From Azovibrio restrictus (GTDB lineage Bacteria; Bacteroidota; Bacteroidia; Chitinophagales; Chitinophagaceae), in the NCBI GenBank assembly GCA_029255605.1, contig JANLJF010000086.1, forward strand, positions 1 to 33,849: DNA of 33,849 bases. The letters are read 5' to 3'. Shown here one piece after another: positions 32,483-33,849 of this stretch. The position numbers and the translations under genes are program-made. The notes beneath the pieces were generated by a model. That model searched no databases and was not told the DNA's origin. It saw nothing but the letters and a program-made list of their open reading frames with translations. Every line of letters begins with the position of its first letter. Position 1 is the stretch's first letter.

Positions 32483-33658
32483 CTATAAGCCTAGAAAATC
32501 TCTATATGTTTTGCAGAATACTTCTCCACTGAAATGCTTTTGGGCATACGCATAAGCCGCATGGCCTAAGTCCCTTCTAAGCTGTTCATTTTCAATCAAC
32601 AATTGTATTTTTTCCACGCCTTTAGCCACGATTTCGTCTTCATTCGCTTCTGTAATAAGCAATCCATTTTTATTGTCTTCTATATAGTCGGGTATGCCGC
32701 CTACTGCAGTAGATAGTATTACTTTACCTCTTGCCATCATTTCCATTACTACAATGGGCAGGCCTTCAAAAAGGGATGTAAGTATTAACACATCCGACCT
32801 CAGATATATATCTGCCACTTTGTTTTTGTCCTTTACATTGCCATAAAGCGTGCAGTATTGCTTTACATCATCAGGAATGATCTCTTCCACATCACCCACA
32901 AATGAAAAATGGACATTCGCATCTGCCTCGTGCAGGCGCTTAGCGATAGCTGCTATCAGGTGGACCCGTTTTTGCGCAGCACCACGGCCTACAAACACAA
33001 CTTCCAGCTTATCATTCTTTACTTCTACCAGCTCCGGCACTTCTATCATATTATCTACAAAGTATAGCTGCTGATAGTACTTAACTGGTACACCACTTTC
33101 TCTGTACAGGTTTTCCATATCCCTTTTTATTTGTGGGCTACTGAAAATTCTGAAGTCGATGTATTTAATAAATGACTGCGAAAAATTGAACCAATTATTA
33201 AGATGGCAAAGCTCTACTACACGCGTTTCTTTTTTTACGTGTGGAACTATTTTATAAAAATACATGCTCTCGCCGCCAAATACCACCGGGTTTTCTACAG
33301 CATTAATCCACGATGCTAAAACACCCCTGAAAAAAAAATTCAGGAAATGCAACGCTTTATTATCTACATATTTATGAATATCCAATACACGTACCCCTTC
33401 TATATCGAATAGGTGTCTGAATTCATTATTCCTTGGCTTTTTGGTAAATATGATGAGCGGCCTTTCGTTTTTGATACATGTGGCTATATCTGCATTCACT
33501 TTTATGGAGCCGCCAATATCTGCCCATGGAAAGAAAAGAAATATGCGGTGGCGGGTTTTTAATTTAAATATTTTGCCGGCTATTTTGCCCAGCAATACGA
33601 AAGGGAACATGCCGGCCAGTTCAATATTCCTTTTAAGTATAGCGGTTTTATAGTTCAT
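32483..33658 (-). CDS. GT4-type glycosyltransferase (GT-B fold)
   Basis: A 391-residue retaining glycosyltransferase. The N-terminal half has a hydrophobic start and FFPWADIGGSIKVNADIA. The C-terminal Rossmann half has EVVFVGRGAAQKRVHLIAAIA (about 215-235, usual nucleotide-sugar region), then LYGNVKDKNKVADIYLRSDV and the diagnostic LFEGLPIVVMEMMARGKVI with the E-x7-E acid pair, followed by GGIPDYI. The sugar and acceptor are unknown. The start overlaps the upstream partial gene by 11 bases, so it is probably translated by coupling. It is followed by the FkbM gene. Confidence 0.9.
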   Translation of the reverse strand: MNYKTAILKRNIELAGMFPFVLLGKIAGKIFKLKTRHRIFLFFPWADIGGSIKVNADIATCIKNERPLIIFTKKPRNNEFRHLFDIEGVRVLDIHKYVDNKALHFLNFFFRGVLASWINAVENPVVFGGESMYFYKIVPHVKKETRVVELCHLNNWFNFSQSFIKYIDFRIFSSPQIKRDMENLYRESGVPVKYYQQLYFVDNMIEVPELVEVKNDKLEVVFVGRGAAQKRVHLIAAIAKRLHEADANVHFSFVGDVEEIIPDDVKQYCTLYGNVKDKNKVADIYLRSDVLILTSLFEGLPIVVMEMMARGKVILSTAVGGIPDYIEDNKNGLLITEANEDEIVAKGVEKIQLLIENEQLRRDLGHAAYAYAQKHFSGEVFCKTYRDFLGL

Positions 33659-33849
33659 GATATTTTTTTAGTAGCCGATATAGGTAGGCATCATCAAATG
33701 ATATATTCAACTTTTCGATTACCGGCTGTATCTGCGTCGTATTAATATCAAAGTCGGCGCCTTTGTCAATAGTATCGTATAGTGCTTTTTTCCCTAAAAA
33801 ATTTTCCATTGATTCCACTATATATGGCACAGCATAGCTACGCGGATTT
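33648..33849 (-). CDS. C-terminal part of an unrecognised protein, cut by window edge
   Basis: The last ~67 codons of a gene that runs off the right end. Translating the minus strand from base 33849 shows no stop until 33648, and no convincing start in between; the GTG at 33830 and the ATG at 33809 are only internal. The visible tail reads PRSYAVPYIVESMENFLGKK, then a mixed helical end finishing KKYHEL. I do not recognise the family; position just upstream of a glycosyltransferase suggests a glycan-pathway gene. Its stop overlaps the start of that gene. Confidence 0.6.
   Translation of the reverse strand, partial: NPRSYAVPYIVESMENFLGKKALYDTIDKGADFDINTTQIQPVIEKLNISFDDAYLYRLLKKYHEL

Overview
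The window looks like a chromosomal segment of a Bacteroidota bacterium, most likely a Chitinophagia/Sphingobacteriia-type organism. This is inferred from several signs: a giant secreted protein of tandem PKD repeats, Bacteroidota-style promoters (TAnnTTTG at -7, no consistent Shine-Dalgarno sites), lipoproteins of the short-lipobox type, a complete 14-gene complex I operon whose NuoG is short, and C/G-rich palindromic repeats between genes. I see no tRNA, rRNA, CRISPR array, transposase or prophage gene. No gene-free stretch exceeds 300 bases; the longest is about 250 bases, between pdxJ and the PKD gene.

Region 1 (1-8.5 kb) holds mostly single genes. These are the C-terminally cut PKD-repeat protein, pdxJ (vitamin B6), a divergent orphan peptide-binding lipoprotein, a TPR protein, a small unknown lipoprotein and a secreted GHL10-type glycoside hydrolase. 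Several are separated by clear hairpin terminators.

Region 2 (8.5-17.1 kb) is a housekeeping cluster. The minus strand carries mnmE followed by a porin. Divergent from it, on the plus strand, is a tight run dtd - tadA - small Rieske protein - ldcA, joining tRNA quality control and tRNA editing to a ferredoxin-like protein and cell-wall recycling. A rhodanese gene overlaps the end of ldcA. A YceI-family lipoprotein, a secreted M28 peptidase with PDZ domain, and scpB (chromosome segregation) follow.

Region 3 (17.1-31.4 kb) is one long minus-strand operon, nuoA-B-C-D-E-[SRPBCC]-[NTF2-like]-F-G-H-I-J-K-L-M-N. It encodes respiratory complex I, the NADH:quinone oxidoreductase that pumps ions across the inner membrane. 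It has a well-formed promoter before nuoA and a terminator after nuoN. Two non-Nuo genes sit between nuoE and nuoF. The gaps before nuoD, nuoE and nuoF are filled by related REP-like palindromic doublets, and the gaps before nuoC and nuoG carry a different TTTTGAC-type repeat.

Region 4 (31.5 kb to the end) is the edge of a surface-glycan locus that appears more AT-rich. It has an FkbM methyltransferase, a GT4-type glycosyltransferase, and the tail of a third overlapping gene that runs off the window.

No wholly new defence or mobile system is visible. The most unusual structure is the nuo operon: the repeat-filled gaps between its hydrophilic-arm genes, the two inserted genes and the short NuoG.
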